Positions 9,473 to 18,942 of a DNA stretch of 64,000 nt are shown here, one piece after another. Below the pieces are notes generated by a model. That model made no database searches and was not told the origin of the DNA. It saw only the letters and a program-made list of their open reading frames with translations. The position numbers and the translations under genes were made by a program. Position 1 is the stretch's first letter; each line of letters begins with the position of its first letter. The stretch comes from Alphaproteobacteria bacterium (lineage in GTDB: Bacteria > Pseudomonadota > Alphaproteobacteria > Ferrovibrionales > Ferrovibrionaceae). The stretch spans positions 372,001 to 436,000 of the forward strand of contig JAFKFH010000005.1 in NCBI GenBank assembly GCA_017307375.1. The letters run 5' to 3'.

Positions 9473-11341
9473 TCAGGTGAAGCACACCTCATGGCGGATC
9501 GCGTAGCCGCCCAGCAACCGCGCCACCTCGGCCCCGGCCGCCCCCCGGTCGCCCGATCCGGCGAGGGCGACGGTGGCGAGGGTGCCGTAGAGGTCGTGGG
9601 CCGCCACCGTCACGGTGACGCGCCAGCCCTGCTCGCGCAAGGGATGCAATGACGCATCATAGACCCGCCGCGTCGCATCATGGCGCAGAGTCGGCTTGAA
9701 GATCTTGCCGACGGCGGTGACCGGCATCGGCGCGATCGGGATCACTTCGGCCGGCGCCGCCGGCGGCTCGAAGATGTTCTCGCGCGCGAAACGGCGCAGG
9801 TCCTCGGGGTCGGCGGTCAGGCCGGGCCGGAATTCGACATAGGCGACCGGGACTTCGCCGGCATAGACGTCCGGCCGGCCGACCGCGGCCGCCAGCGCCA
9901 CGGCGGGATGGCGGTGCAGCACTTCCTCGATCATCTGCGGATCGATGTTGTGGCCGCCGCGGATGATCAGGTCCTTGGCCCGGCCGGTCAGCCAGAAATA
10001 GCCGTCGGCATCCTGGCGGCCGAGATCGCCGGAATTGACCCAGCCCGGCGCGACGAAGGCGGCCTTGTTGTGCTTGTCCTGGACATAACCCGGAAAGGCG
10101 TTGGGGCCGGAGAAGGTGACGACGCCGATCTCGTCGACCGCGCAATCGCGATCATGGCTGCCGTCGGCCTTCAGCTTCACCGTCTTCATCGGCTGGTAGG
10201 GATAGCGCAGCCCGATCGAGCCGACGCGGCGCTCGCCGGCGAACGGATTGACCGACGAGGCGCAGGTGCCCTCGGTCATGCCGTAGCCTTCGAGGATGCG
10301 GATGCCCGTCGCCGCCTCGAACCGGCGGAACAACTCGACCGGCATCGGCGCCGCCCCGCAGATGGCAAAGCGCAGCGAGGAGACGTCGGCATCGCCGATC
10401 GGCACGTTCAGCAAGGCGGCATAGATCGTCGGCACGCCGGAGAAGCTGGTGGCGCGATAGCGTTCGACCACGCGCCAGAACTGCGGGATCACGTCGGGAT
10501 GGCGATAGCCCGACGGCGACAGCATGACCGTCGCCGCGCCGACCAGGAAGGGAGCCAGCCCCGTCACCATCACCGCGTTGACGTGGAACAGCGGCAGGCC
10601 GAGCAGCAGGGTGTCGGCCATCGTCATGCCCACCACCGTCGACATGACCCAGGCCTCGTAGACCTCGCCGCGATGGGTATGGCGGGCCAGCTTCGGCGCG
10701 CCGGTGGTGCCGCCGGTATGGAAATAGGCGCAGATCTCGTCGGGTTCGATCCGGCGGCCGGAGACCAGCCGGTCGGCCGGGCGGCGCGCGACCTCGTCGT
10801 CGAAGGCGAGGATGCCGCGTGCCGGATCGGCCTTGCCGCCGATCACCAGCACGGTATCGAGCCGGGGCAGCATCGCCCTGACCGCCTCGACCTTGCGCCA
10901 CAGGTCCGGCGCGGCCTCGGGCGCCATCGTCACCAGGACGCGGCTGTCGGCTGCCGCCAGGATCTCGGCGATATGCCCGGCATCGAGCAGCGGGTTGATC
11001 GCATTGACGATCCCCGCCGCCTGCCCGCCCCAGATCACGAAATGCGTCTGCGGCAGGTTCGGCAGCAGGTAGGAAACCGCCTTGCCCGGCCGGATGCCGA
11101 GATCGTGGAACAGATTCGCGGTCTGGGTGACGCGGGCGAACAGCGCGGCGTAGCTCAGGATGACCGGCACGTCGTCGGCCCGGCCATTGGGCAGGAAATG
11201 GATAGCCGGCCGGTCGGGGAAGCGGGCGGCCGATCCTTCGAGCAGGGCGTAGGTCGAGTGCGCGGGCGCGCGCTCGTCCCAGGGCATCTCCCGCTCGATC
11301 GCCTCGATATCGGCGAGGCTGCGGATCGGCCGGTCCGTCAT
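9473..11341 (-). CDS. AMP-forming acyl-CoA synthetase
   Basis: 622-residue adenylate-forming enzyme making an acyl-CoA from a carboxylic acid, ATP and CoA. It shows the P-loop YFHTGGTTGAPK, the A5 motif EGYGMTEGT, the hinge YFWLTGRAKDLIIRGG and the C-terminal catalytic Lys region AVGKIFKPTL. Chain length preference cannot be read from the sequence. The ATG overlaps the stop of the aldolase/dehydrogenase gene (ATGA), so these two products are co-produced and the ligase may activate the acid that the dehydrogenase domain releases. Confidence 0.93.
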   Translation of the reverse strand: MTDRPIRSLADIEAIEREMPWDERAPAHSTYALLEGSAARFPDRPAIHFLPNGRADDVPVILSYAALFARVTQTANLFHDLGIRPGKAVSYLLPNLPQTHFVIWGGQAAGIVNAINPLLDAGHIAEILAAADSRVLVTMAPEAAPDLWRKVEAVRAMLPRLDTVLVIGGKADPARGILAFDDEVARRPADRLVSGRRIEPDEICAYFHTGGTTGAPKLARHTHRGEVYEAWVMSTVVGMTMADTLLLGLPLFHVNAVMVTGLAPFLVGAATVMLSPSGYRHPDVIPQFWRVVERYRATSFSGVPTIYAALLNVPIGDADVSSLRFAICGAAPMPVELFRRFEAATGIRILEGYGMTEGTCASSVNPFAGERRVGSIGLRYPYQPMKTVKLKADGSHDRDCAVDEIGVVTFSGPNAFPGYVQDKHNKAAFVAPGWVNSGDLGRQDADGYFWLTGRAKDLIIRGGHNIDPQMIEEVLHRHPAVALAAAVGRPDVYAGEVPVAYVEFRPGLTADPEDLRRFARENIFEPPAAPAEVIPIAPMPVTAVGKIFKPTLRHDATRRVYDASLHPLREQGWRVTVTVAAHDLYGTLATVALAGSGDRGAAGAEVARLLGGYAIRHEVCFT

Positions 11342-13386
11342 CTCAGCGCGGCTTCGATATTGCCGCCGTCGACGGTCAGCACGGCGGCCGTGGTCTTCGG
11401 GCTCAGCGCCAGCGCGACGAAGGCGCGGGCCACGTCCTCGGCGGTCACCTCGCGCTTCAGCAGGTTGCCGGCCATGTAGTCGGCCTCCGACACGCCGCGC
11501 GCCTTCGACCGGTTCTTGATCATGTCGTCGGTCAGCAGGCCCGAACGGATCCGGTCGGCATTGACCGCGTTCGAGCGGATGCCGTCGGCACCGTAGTCCA
11601 GCGCGTACTGGCGCGACAGGAACAAGGTCGCGGCCTTGGGCAGGCCATACGGACCAAAATTGAGGCCCGGATTGACCGCCTGCTTCGAGGCGTTGAACAA
11701 CAGGCAGCCGCCGGTACCCTGCGCCCGCATCACCCGGACCGCCGCCTTGGCGACGTTCTGGTGGGAGAAGAAGTTCAGTTCGAACGACTGGCGCAGCAGC
11801 GCGTCGTCGACCTCGCCGATGCGCCCGCCCCAGGCCGCGCCGGCGTTGGAGACGACGATGTCGACGCCACCGAAATGGGCCGAGGTCGCGGCGATCGCCG
11901 CCTCGATCGCGGCGGGGTCGGTGACGTCGCAGGCAAGGCCGAGCCCGCCGAACGACTTGGCGACCGCCTTGGCCGCCGCCTCGTCGCGGTCGAGTACGGC
12001 GACCTCGGCCCCCTCGGCGGCAAAGGCCCTGGCCGTCGCGGCCCCGATGCCCGAGCCGCCGCCGGTGACGACGACGATCTGGCGGGCCAGCGGCTTTTCG
12101 GCCGCCTTGCCGAGCTTGGCCTGTTCGAGCGACCAGTACTCGACATCGAAGATGTCGGCTTCCGGAATGCTCTCGAACCGGCCGATGCCTTCGGCCCGGG
12201 TGATCGTGTGCACGGCCGCGGCGGCAAGGTCGGCGGCGATGCGGGCATCCTTCTTGGACCCGCCCAGGCCGAACAGCCCCAGCCCCGGCACCAGCAGCAC
12301 CCGCGGCATCGGGTCCAGCGCGGTCTTCTTCGGGCTGGCCTTGGCGTTGTTGCGCTCGAAATAGGCGCGGTACTCATCGACATAGGCCTCGAGCGCCAGC
12401 TTGGCGCCACGGGCGAAATCCTCGAGCTTGCCGGCCTCGGGCGCCGGCACGATCAGCGGCTTCTCCTTGGTGCGCAGCACATGGTCGGGGGTGATGTTGC
12501 CCGACAGCGCATAGCGCGCCAGCTCGCGGCCGTTGACGAAGGCCAGGATCTCGTCTGACGTGCGGAAGTCGACGATCTGGCGCTTCCAGTTGCCGGCCCC
12601 CGCCGGCAGCGCGACCAGGCCCCGCAGGATCGGCGCGACCTCGGCCACGGTGGCGAGCTTCTTGGGCAGGCTGGCCGGGGCGAAGACCTTCTTGCGGCCC
12701 TTGGCCAGGCGCGCCTCGGCCATCGAGACGAACTCGATCATCCGGTCATAGGCCTGGCGGGCGGTATCGCCCCAGGTGAAGATGCCGTGCTTGATCAGGA
12801 TCAGGCCTTCGGCGTCGGGCTGCTTGGCAAAGGCCTCGGCGCATTGCTTGGCGAGGCCGAAACCCGGCATCAGGTAGTCGACCGCGATCACCCGGTCGCC
12901 ATAGACCTTGCGGACGATCTCGCGGCCGTCGGGCTGGTCGGTCAGGGCCAGCACCGCCCAGGCATGGGTATGGTCGATGAACTTGTGCGGCAGGAAGGCA
13001 TGGAACAGCGTCTCGACCGACGGGTTCGGCGAGGTCGCGTCGAGCAGGTTGATGCGCTGGAAATTGACCATGTCCTCGTCGGAGAGGCGGTCCAGCCTGA
13101 TCAGCTTCTTCAGCGGCTCCAGCCGCACCGCGGGCAGGCCCGGCGGCTCGATCACGCCCATATCCCAGCCCGAGCCCTTGACGCAGAGCACCTCGACCGG
13201 TTCGCCGAGCTGGTCGGGCATCACGGTCTTGACCGAGGTATTGCCGCCGCCATGCTGGACCAGCGCCGGCACGCCGCCGAGCAGGCGGGTGGTGTAGGTG
13301 CGCAGGGCCAGGTCGGCATTGACGCCCTTGGCGCCATAGGCCTTGATCGCCGCCTTCGCGTCGCGATCGGACCAGAGATTATCCAT
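11338..13386 (-). CDS. Bifunctional class II aldolase / short-chain dehydrogenase (RhaD-YuxG type)
   Basis: 682-residue two-domain enzyme. Residues ~1-400 are a class II aldolase/adducin domain (VQHGGGNTSVK, LILIKHGIFTWG, DHTHAWAVLALT with Zn-binding His); residues ~430-682 are an NAD(P) short-chain dehydrogenase (VVTGGGSGIGAATARAFA, VSNAGAAWGG, catalytic YGLPK). Family members split a ketose 1-phosphate (rhamnulose-1-P in rhizobia) to DHAP and an aldehyde, and oxidise the aldehyde. No other rhamnose genes are present. mtnA lies 41 bp upstream, which suggests a 5-methylthio- or 5-deoxy-ribulose 1-phosphate as the true substrate (inference). Confidence 0.93.
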   Translation of the reverse strand: MDNLWSDRDAKAAIKAYGAKGVNADLALRTYTTRLLGGVPALVQHGGGNTSVKTVMPDQLGEPVEVLCVKGSGWDMGVIEPPGLPAVRLEPLKKLIRLDRLSDEDMVNFQRINLLDATSPNPSVETLFHAFLPHKFIDHTHAWAVLALTDQPDGREIVRKVYGDRVIAVDYLMPGFGLAKQCAEAFAKQPDAEGLILIKHGIFTWGDTARQAYDRMIEFVSMAEARLAKGRKKVFAPASLPKKLATVAEVAPILRGLVALPAGAGNWKRQIVDFRTSDEILAFVNGRELARYALSGNITPDHVLRTKEKPLIVPAPEAGKLEDFARGAKLALEAYVDEYRAYFERNNAKASPKKTALDPMPRVLLVPGLGLFGLGGSKKDARIAADLAAAAVHTITRAEGIGRFESIPEADIFDVEYWSLEQAKLGKAAEKPLARQIVVVTGGGSGIGAATARAFAAEGAEVAVLDRDEAAAKAVAKSFGGLGLACDVTDPAAIEAAIAATSAHFGGVDIVVSNAGAAWGGRIGEVDDALLRQSFELNFFSHQNVAKAAVRVMRAQGTGGCLLFNASKQAVNPGLNFGPYGLPKAATLFLSRQYALDYGADGIRSNAVNADRIRSGLLTDDMIKNRSKARGVSEADYMAGNLLKREVTAEDVARAFVALALSPKTTAAVLTVDGGNIEAALR

Positions 13387-13427
13387 GGTCGGAAGTTCCT
13401 CGATATCGGAAAATATACTTATTCGGA

Positions 13428-14528
13428 TCAGGCAGCCGCGGCGCGCTCGGGGTAGAGGCCGGCCAGGCCCGCCGTCGTCGCCTCGCAGACGCCGCGTTCG
13501 GTGATCAGCCGGGTGACCAGCCGCGCCGGCGTCACGTCGAAGGCCGGGTTGCCGCCCTTCGAGCCCTCGGCCACCACGCGGATGGTTTCGATCCGGCCAT
13601 CGCGGGTCTTGCCGGTCATCTCGGTCAGTTCGGTCTCCGCGCGCTCCTCAATCGGAATCTGGCGCACCCCGTCGGTCAGGGTCCAGTCGATTGTCGAATG
13701 CGGCAGGCCGACATAGAACGGCACGCCGTTGTCATAGGCGGCCAGCGCCTTCAGATAGGTGCCGATCTTGTTGCAGACGTCGCCGTTCGCCGTGGTGCGG
13801 TCGGTGCCGACGATGCAGAGATCGACTTCGCCATGCTGCATCAGATGGCCGCCGGCATTGTCGGCGATGACCGTGTGGGCCACGCCGTGCCGGCCGAGTT
13901 CCCAGGCGGTAAGCGAGGCGCCCTGGCTGCGCGGGCGGGTCTCGTCGACCCAGACATGCACGTCGAAGCCCTCGTCATGGGCAAGGTAGATCGGCGCCAG
14001 CGCCGTGCCCCAGTCGACGGTCGCAAGCCAGCCGGCATTGCAATGGGTCAGGATGTTGATGCGCTTGCCGCCCCGCTTCTCTGCGGCGGCCCTGATCAGG
14101 CCGAGGCCGTTGCGGCCGATGGCGGCGCAGGTGGCGACATCGTCCTCGGCGATGTCGGAGGCGACCTGGTAGGCAGCGGCGCGACGGTCGGCCGGGTTGA
14201 CCGCGGCGATCTCGCGCCGCGCCCGCTCCAGCGCCCAGAACAGGTTGACGGCGGTGGGCCGCGTGGCGGCCAGCAGCGTCACCGCCTGCTCCAGCGCGCC
14301 ATCGGATGGGTCTTCGGCAACGGCCAGCGCCAGGCCATAGGCCGCCGTCGCCCCGATCAGCGGCGCGCCGCGCACCTGCATCGTGCGGATCGCGTGGGCG
14401 GCCTGTTCCTTGGTCGACAGCTTCAGCGTCTCGAAGCTGTAGGGCAGTCTGGTCTGGTCGATGATGCCGACTGTTGCCCCGTCGGGCTCCAGCCAGATCG
14501 ACCGATAATGAACGCCGTCGACTTTCAT
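13428..14528 (-). CDS. mtnA: S-methyl-5-thioribose-1-phosphate isomerase
   Basis: Isomerises 5-methylthioribose 1-phosphate to 5-methylthioribulose 1-phosphate in salvage of the methylthioadenosine left by polyamine synthesis. 366 residues. Catalytic residues are seen: Cys163 in NILTHCNAG and Asp243 in GTDRTTANGDVCNKIGT; also VRGAPLIGATAAYG. The ATG at 14528 has GAGGAT five bases upstream; the open frame further upstream lies antisense to the MFS gene and is not coding. None of the other aerobic methionine-salvage genes (mtnB, C, D) is in the window; an aldolase follows instead. Confidence 0.96.
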   Translation of the reverse strand: MKVDGVHYRSIWLEPDGATVGIIDQTRLPYSFETLKLSTKEQAAHAIRTMQVRGAPLIGATAAYGLALAVAEDPSDGALEQAVTLLAATRPTAVNLFWALERARREIAAVNPADRRAAAYQVASDIAEDDVATCAAIGRNGLGLIRAAAEKRGGKRINILTHCNAGWLATVDWGTALAPIYLAHDEGFDVHVWVDETRPRSQGASLTAWELGRHGVAHTVIADNAGGHLMQHGEVDLCIVGTDRTTANGDVCNKIGTYLKALAAYDNGVPFYVGLPHSTIDWTLTDGVRQIPIEERAETELTEMTGKTRDGRIETIRVVAEGSKGGNPAFDVTPARLVTRLITERGVCEATTAGLAGLYPERAAAA

Positions 14529-14708
14529 CTGCAATCCTCGAGGATAGGCGCGCGATAACCGCCGGGACGATAGCGGCCCCGCCCGCCGATTTCCAGCACC
14601 CAGCGTTGCGCGGTTGCGCGCGATATGGTCTGGTCGCCACCGAATTCGGGGAGGATCGATGCACGCGATCATTTCGCACCTGCAATATCGTGACGGGCGG
14701 CCCAGGCC

Positions 14709-15872
14709 TTGGTGATCCTGTTTGCGTCTGCAGTGCTGGATCTGATCGGGTTCGGACTGATGCTGCCGCTGCTGCCGTTCTATGCCCAGGCCTACGGCGC
14801 GTCGCCCTTCACGGTCACGATGATCGCCGCCGCGTTCTCGATCGCCCAGCTTGCCGCCTCGCCGCTGATCGGGCGGCTGTCCGACCAGTACGGCCGCAAG
14901 CCGGTATTCCTCGGCTGCCTGGCCCTGTCGGTCGTCGGCTATGTCTGGCTCGGCCTCGCCGGCGATCTCGTCTCGATCTTCCTGGCCCGCATCGTCGCCG
15001 GGGTGTCGGCGGGCAAGATCGCGGTCACCCAGGCGATCGTCGCCGACATCACCACGCCCGAGCGGCGGGCCCGCGGCATGGGCATGATCGGCGCGGCCTT
15101 CGGCATCGGCATGATCGCCGGGCCGATCGCCGGCGCGCTCCTGGTCGGCGATCCCGCCCGGCCGAACTTCGCCCTGCCGGCCTATGCCGCCGCGGCGGCC
15201 TCGGGCCTCGCCCTGCTCTTCGCCCTGGTGATGCTGCCCGAATCCAGGAGGCCCGCTGCCGGGCCGGCGGCGCCGCGACCGGGCTGGACCGACCGGCTGC
15301 GCATCCTGCGCGGCCACACCGCATTCCTCCATCTGGCCGTGCTGGCCTTCCTGATCTTCTTCGTGTTCTCGCAGATCGAGGTGCTGTTCCCGCTGTGGAC
15401 CGGCGCAGTGCTGGGCTGGGGCCCGCACGAGGTCGGCCTGGCCTTCACCCTGATCGGCACCATCGTCATCATCGTCCAGGGCGGGCTGATCGGCCCGGTT
15501 ACCCGCCGGCTCGGCGAACGCGGGGTGCTGGCGCTGGGGCTGGCGCTGCTTGCCGTCGGCGCGGCCGGCAGCGTCGCGGTGACGGCGACCTGGCAGGTGC
15601 CGGTCACGATCCTGTTCACCGCCGCCGGCTTCGGGCTGATCAACCCGTCGCTGAACGCCCATGCCTCGCGCCTGGCCGATCCCGCCCGGCTCGGCGCCAT
15701 CATGGGGGTGATGGCGTCGGCCGGGGCGCTGGGACGGGTGCTGGGACCGGGCTGGGGCGGCTGGCTGTTCGAGGGATTCGGGCCGCGCTGGCCCTATGCG
15801 GTGGCGGCGGCGATCCTGGTCGCGGCGCTGGCGCTGGTCTGGCCGCGCACGGCGGTGGCGGCGGCACCATGA
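14709..15872 (+). CDS. MFS transporter, TetA-like
   Basis: 387-residue, twelve-helix major facilitator permease of the tetracycline/multidrug exporter type. The loop 2-3 signature RLSDQYGRKPVF and the second-half ITTPERRARGMG and GIGMIAGPIAGALL are clear. No ATG is available: the frame opens with TTG at 14709 followed by GTG at 14712, and a stop lies 18 bases upstream, so a non-ATG start is required. It is divergent from mtnA (180-bp gap). Its stop overlaps the ATG of the next gene (ATGA). Substrate unknown. Confidence 0.9.
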   Translation: MVILFASAVLDLIGFGLMLPLLPFYAQAYGASPFTVTMIAAAFSIAQLAASPLIGRLSDQYGRKPVFLGCLALSVVGYVWLGLAGDLVSIFLARIVAGVSAGKIAVTQAIVADITTPERRARGMGMIGAAFGIGMIAGPIAGALLVGDPARPNFALPAYAAAAASGLALLFALVMLPESRRPAAGPAAPRPGWTDRLRILRGHTAFLHLAVLAFLIFFVFSQIEVLFPLWTGAVLGWGPHEVGLAFTLIGTIVIIVQGGLIGPVTRRLGERGVLALGLALLAVGAAGSVAVTATWQVPVTILFTAAGFGLINPSLNAHASRLADPARLGAIMGVMASAGALGRVLGPGWGGWLFEGFGPRWPYAVAAAILVAALALVWPRTAVAAAP

Positions 15873-16813
15873 CCCGGGCGATCGTCTGCCGCGAGCTGGG
15901 CCCCCCGTCCGGCCTGATTTTCACCGACTGGCCGTCGCGGCCGCTGCGGCCCGGCGAGGCGCGGGTTCGGATGGCCGCGGCCGGGGTCAATTTTCCCGAC
16001 TACCTGATGGTCCAGGGCCTCTACCAGTACAAGCCGCCGCTGCCGTTCGTGCCGGGCTTCGAGGGCGCCGGCGTGGTGACCGAAGTGGCCGACGACGTCA
16101 CCGCCGTCGCGATCGGCGATGCCGTCATCCTGCGCCTGCGCGCGGGCACCTTTGCCGAGGAGGCGATCGCGCCGGCAAGCGATCTCTGGCCGCTGCCGCC
16201 GGGCTGGTCGATGGCCGAGGGTGCCGCGATGCCGACCGTGGCCGTCACCGCCGACGTCGCCCTGGTGGCCCGGGGCCAGGCGCAGGCCGGCGAGGTGCTG
16301 CTGGTTCTGGGTGCCGGCGGTGGCGTCGGCCTTGCGGCCGTCGAACTCGGCGCCCTGCTCGGCCTCGACGTCGTTGCCGTGGCATCGACGCCGGAAAAGC
16401 GCCGGGCGGCGCTGGACCGGGGCGCGACCGAGGCGGTCGCGGCCATTCCGTCCGGGCTGAAGGCAGACCTGGTGTTCGACCCGGTCGCCGGCGACCAGTT
16501 CACGCCGGCGCTGGAAACCCTGGTACCCGGCGGGCGCTATCTGGTGATCGGCTTTGCCGGCGGGGCGCCGGGCCGGCCGGAAACCGCGCTGGTACAACGG
16601 CGCGAGGTCGCGATCCTGGGGGTGCGGGCCGGCGAATACGGCCGGCGCGATCCGGCGGCCGGACAAGCCAGCCGGGATCGCGTGCTGGCCTGGGCCAGGG
16701 CAGGTCGTCTGAAGCCGCTGATCGGCGGGTGCTATCCGCTGGCCGCTGCCGCCCAGGCGCTGGAGGCGCTGGGCGACAGGCGCGCGATGGGCAAGCTGGT
16801 GCTCGAACCCTGA
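15869..16813 (+). CDS. NADPH:quinone oxidoreductase, zinc-free MDR family
   Basis: 314-residue medium-chain dehydrogenase/reductase of the quinone oxidoreductase (Qor/CurA-like) branch. N-terminal GroES-like domain with VNFPDYLMVQGLYQYKPPLPF and VPGFEGAGVV; Rossmann domain with VLGAGGGVGLAAVELG. The zinc-binding Cys of alcohol dehydrogenases are absent. Such enzymes reduce quinones or alpha,beta-unsaturated carbonyls. Co-translated with the MFS gene (ATGA overlap); it converges on motA with only 6 bp between stops. Confidence 0.9.
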   Translation: MTRAIVCRELGPPSGLIFTDWPSRPLRPGEARVRMAAAGVNFPDYLMVQGLYQYKPPLPFVPGFEGAGVVTEVADDVTAVAIGDAVILRLRAGTFAEEAIAPASDLWPLPPGWSMAEGAAMPTVAVTADVALVARGQAQAGEVLLVLGAGGGVGLAAVELGALLGLDVVAVASTPEKRRAALDRGATEAVAAIPSGLKADLVFDPVAGDQFTPALETLVPGGRYLVIGFAGGAPGRPETALVQRREVAILGVRAGEYGRRDPAAGQASRDRVLAWARAGRLKPLIGGCYPLAAAAQALEALGDRRAMGKLVLEP

Positions 16814-16819
16814 CGCCGG

Positions 16820-17677
16820 TCAGGCCTGGTTCAACGCCTCTTCCAGCTCGTTGAAGGTCGGCATGTATTCGGAAGGCACGCTCTTGCGGCCGGTTTCGGC
16901 CGAGACTGCCGGAGCATAGCCGTTCAGATGGGCGATCATGATCGACATGATGGTCTCGTAGAACCGCATCTCCTCGTCGACGACGCCCTTCAGCCGGCTG
17001 GCGATCGGACCGACGAAGCCATAGGCCAGGAACACGCCGAGGAAGGTACCCACGAGCGCGCCGCCGATCAGCTGGCCCAGCACTTCCGGCGGCTCGGTGA
17101 TCGAGCCCATCGTCTTGATCACGCCCAGCACGGCGGCAACGATGCCAAGTGCGGGCATGCCGTCGGCCATCGACTGCCAGGCGTGGGAGGGATGCATCTC
17201 CTCCTCCTTGTACTTGGCCAGTTCCTTCTCGATGATCGATTCGACCTCATGCGGGCTGGTCAGGCCCAGGGTGATCATGCGCATGTAGTCGCAGATCAGC
17301 GACAGGCCGAACTTGTCCTGCAGGATCAGCGGCGCTTTCTGGAACAGCGTACTTTCGCCGGGATTTTCGATATGGGCTTCGACCGCGATCGATCCCTTCT
17401 GTTTCATCAGCTTGGTCATCGAATACATCAGCGTTATCAGCTGTATGTAGTGTTCCTTGTGGAACTTGGACCCGCCGACGATCTTCTTGACTGCGCCCAG
17501 CGCGTGCTTCAGGCCGTGGCTGGACTGGCCGATCATGAAGGCGCCGGCGGCCGAGCCGCCGATGATCATCAGTTCCTTCGGCATCGCCTCGACGATGATG
17601 CCGATCTTGCCACCGAAGATGATATAGCCGCCGAGAACGCAGAATATCACCATTACAATGCCGGCAATCGCCATCAT
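16820..17677 (-). CDS. motA: Flagellar motor stator protein MotA
   Basis: Proton-channel subunit of the flagellar stator, inner membrane. 285 residues, usual length. Four membrane segments (about 2-22, 34-50, 170-190, 205-225); the cytoplasmic loop has the conserved Arg/Glu-rich torque region (LICDYMRMI, EVESIIEKEL), and PALGIVAAVLGVIKTMG plus GGALVGTFLGVFLAYG form the channel helices. Two adjacent ATGs at 17677 and 17674 are possible. No motB is next to it; the neighbours are dcd (divergent) and the quinone oxidoreductase (convergent). motA apart from motB occurs in other alphaproteobacteria. Confidence 0.96.
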   Translation of the reverse strand: MMAIAGIVMVIFCVLGGYIIFGGKIGIIVEAMPKELMIIGGSAAGAFMIGQSSHGLKHALGAVKKIVGGSKFHKEHYIQLITLMYSMTKLMKQKGSIAVEAHIENPGESTLFQKAPLILQDKFGLSLICDYMRMITLGLTSPHEVESIIEKELAKYKEEEMHPSHAWQSMADGMPALGIVAAVLGVIKTMGSITEPPEVLGQLIGGALVGTFLGVFLAYGFVGPIASRLKGVVDEEMRFYETIMSIMIAHLNGYAPAVSAETGRKSVPSEYMPTFNELEEALNQA

Positions 17678-17825
17678 GGCCGTCTATCCCGTCGCAGTCT
17701 CGAAGAAGCAGTTATGCCCGACGATACCCTAACGAAGTCCGAACGGCGAGCTTCCCCGTGACAGCGTTACACAATGACGGCATTCTGCCCGTCCTCCGCG
17801 ATCTGGATTGCTCAGGATAGCGCGT

Positions 17826-18938
17826 ATGACAACCCCTACCCGGCCCGCCGGGATTGTACCGGCGCAGGCGATCGGCCGGCTGATCGCCGCGGGCGCCGCC
17901 CTTGCCAAGCCTGGCATCGAGGCCGACCAGATCCAGCCGGCCAGCCTCGATCTGCGCCTCGGCCCGAAGGCTTACCGCGTGCGCGCGAGCTTCCTGCCAG
18001 GCCCGGACGCCAGCGTGATCGACAAGGTCGCGCCGCTGGCGATGCACGAGGTCGACCTGCGCCGCGGGGCGGTGCTGGAAAAAGGTTGCGTCTACATCGT
18101 GCCGCTGCTGGAGAAGCTGAAGCTGCCGGCCGATCTCGCCGCCTCGGCCAACCCGAAGAGCTCGACCGGCCGCCTCGACATCTTCACCCGGCTGATCGCC
18201 GACAATGCCCGTTCGTTCGACCAGGTCCCCGCCGGCTATCGCGGCGGGCTTTACCTGGAAATCAGCCCGCGGACCTTCAGCGTGCTGGTGCGCGAGGGCG
18301 ACCGGCTGAACCAGTTGCGCTTCCGCTATGGCGCGCCCGGCCTCGACGATGCCGCGCTGCGCCAGCGCCATGCCGCCGACCCGCTGATCGAACGGCGCCG
18401 CGGCGAGGCGCCCGCCCGGCTGCAGGACGGCCTGCTCGTCACCATCGACCTGAAGGGCGAACGCGGCCGTTCGGTCATCGGCTACCGTGCCAAGCGGCAT
18501 ACCCCCGTCGTCGATCTCCGCCGGATCGGCGCCTACGACCCGGCCGAGTTCTGGGAGGCGCTGCCCGCCCGCCCGGACGGCACCCTGATCCTCAACCCCG
18601 ACGATTTCTACATCCTGGCCTCGGCCGAACGCTTCCGCGTGCCGCATGACCTTGCCGCCGAGATGATCGCCTACGACACCGCGATGGGCGAATTCCGCAT
18701 CCATTATGCCGGGTTCTTCGATCCCGGCTTCGGCTGGTCGGCCGCGCATCGCCGCGGCACCCGCGCGGTGCTCGAAGTGCGCAGCCACGAAGTGCCGTTC
18801 CTGCTCGAACACGGGCAAGGCGTCGGGCGGCTGGTGTTCGAGAAGCTGTCGGAGGCGACCGACCGCGCCTATGGCGGCGCGATCGGCTCGAACTATGCCG
18901 GGCAGAGCCTGACTTTGGCCAAGCAGTTCAGGCGATAA
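17826..18938 (+). CDS. dcd: dCTP deaminase, double-length alphaproteobacterial type
   Basis: Deaminates dCTP to dUTP, the route to dTTP. 370 residues, about twice the E. coli Dcd length, as in other alphaproteobacterial 2'-deoxycytidine 5'-triphosphate deaminases: two trimeric dUTPase-like repeats in tandem. N-terminal half has QIQPASLDLRLG and NPKSSTGRLD (the SSxxR-type motif); the C-terminal half repeats the fold. The ATG at 17826 is preceded by CAGGATAG. It converges with nrdB across a bidirectional terminator, so deoxynucleotide synthesis genes cluster here. Confidence 0.94.
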   Translation: MTTPTRPAGIVPAQAIGRLIAAGAALAKPGIEADQIQPASLDLRLGPKAYRVRASFLPGPDASVIDKVAPLAMHEVDLRRGAVLEKGCVYIVPLLEKLKLPADLAASANPKSSTGRLDIFTRLIADNARSFDQVPAGYRGGLYLEISPRTFSVLVREGDRLNQLRFRYGAPGLDDAALRQRHAADPLIERRRGEAPARLQDGLLVTIDLKGERGRSVIGYRAKRHTPVVDLRRIGAYDPAEFWEALPARPDGTLILNPDDFYILASAERFRVPHDLAAEMIAYDTAMGEFRIHYAGFFDPGFGWSAAHRRGTRAVLEVRSHEVPFLLEHGQGVGRLVFEKLSEATDRAYGGAIGSNYAGQSLTLAKQFRR

Positions 18939-18942
18939 ATTT

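Noticed and set aside
14529-15662. N-terminal extension of mtnA to 744 residues
   Set aside because: The extension lies antisense to the MFS gene, is low complexity, and the family starts at the ATG 14528, which has a good ribosome site.
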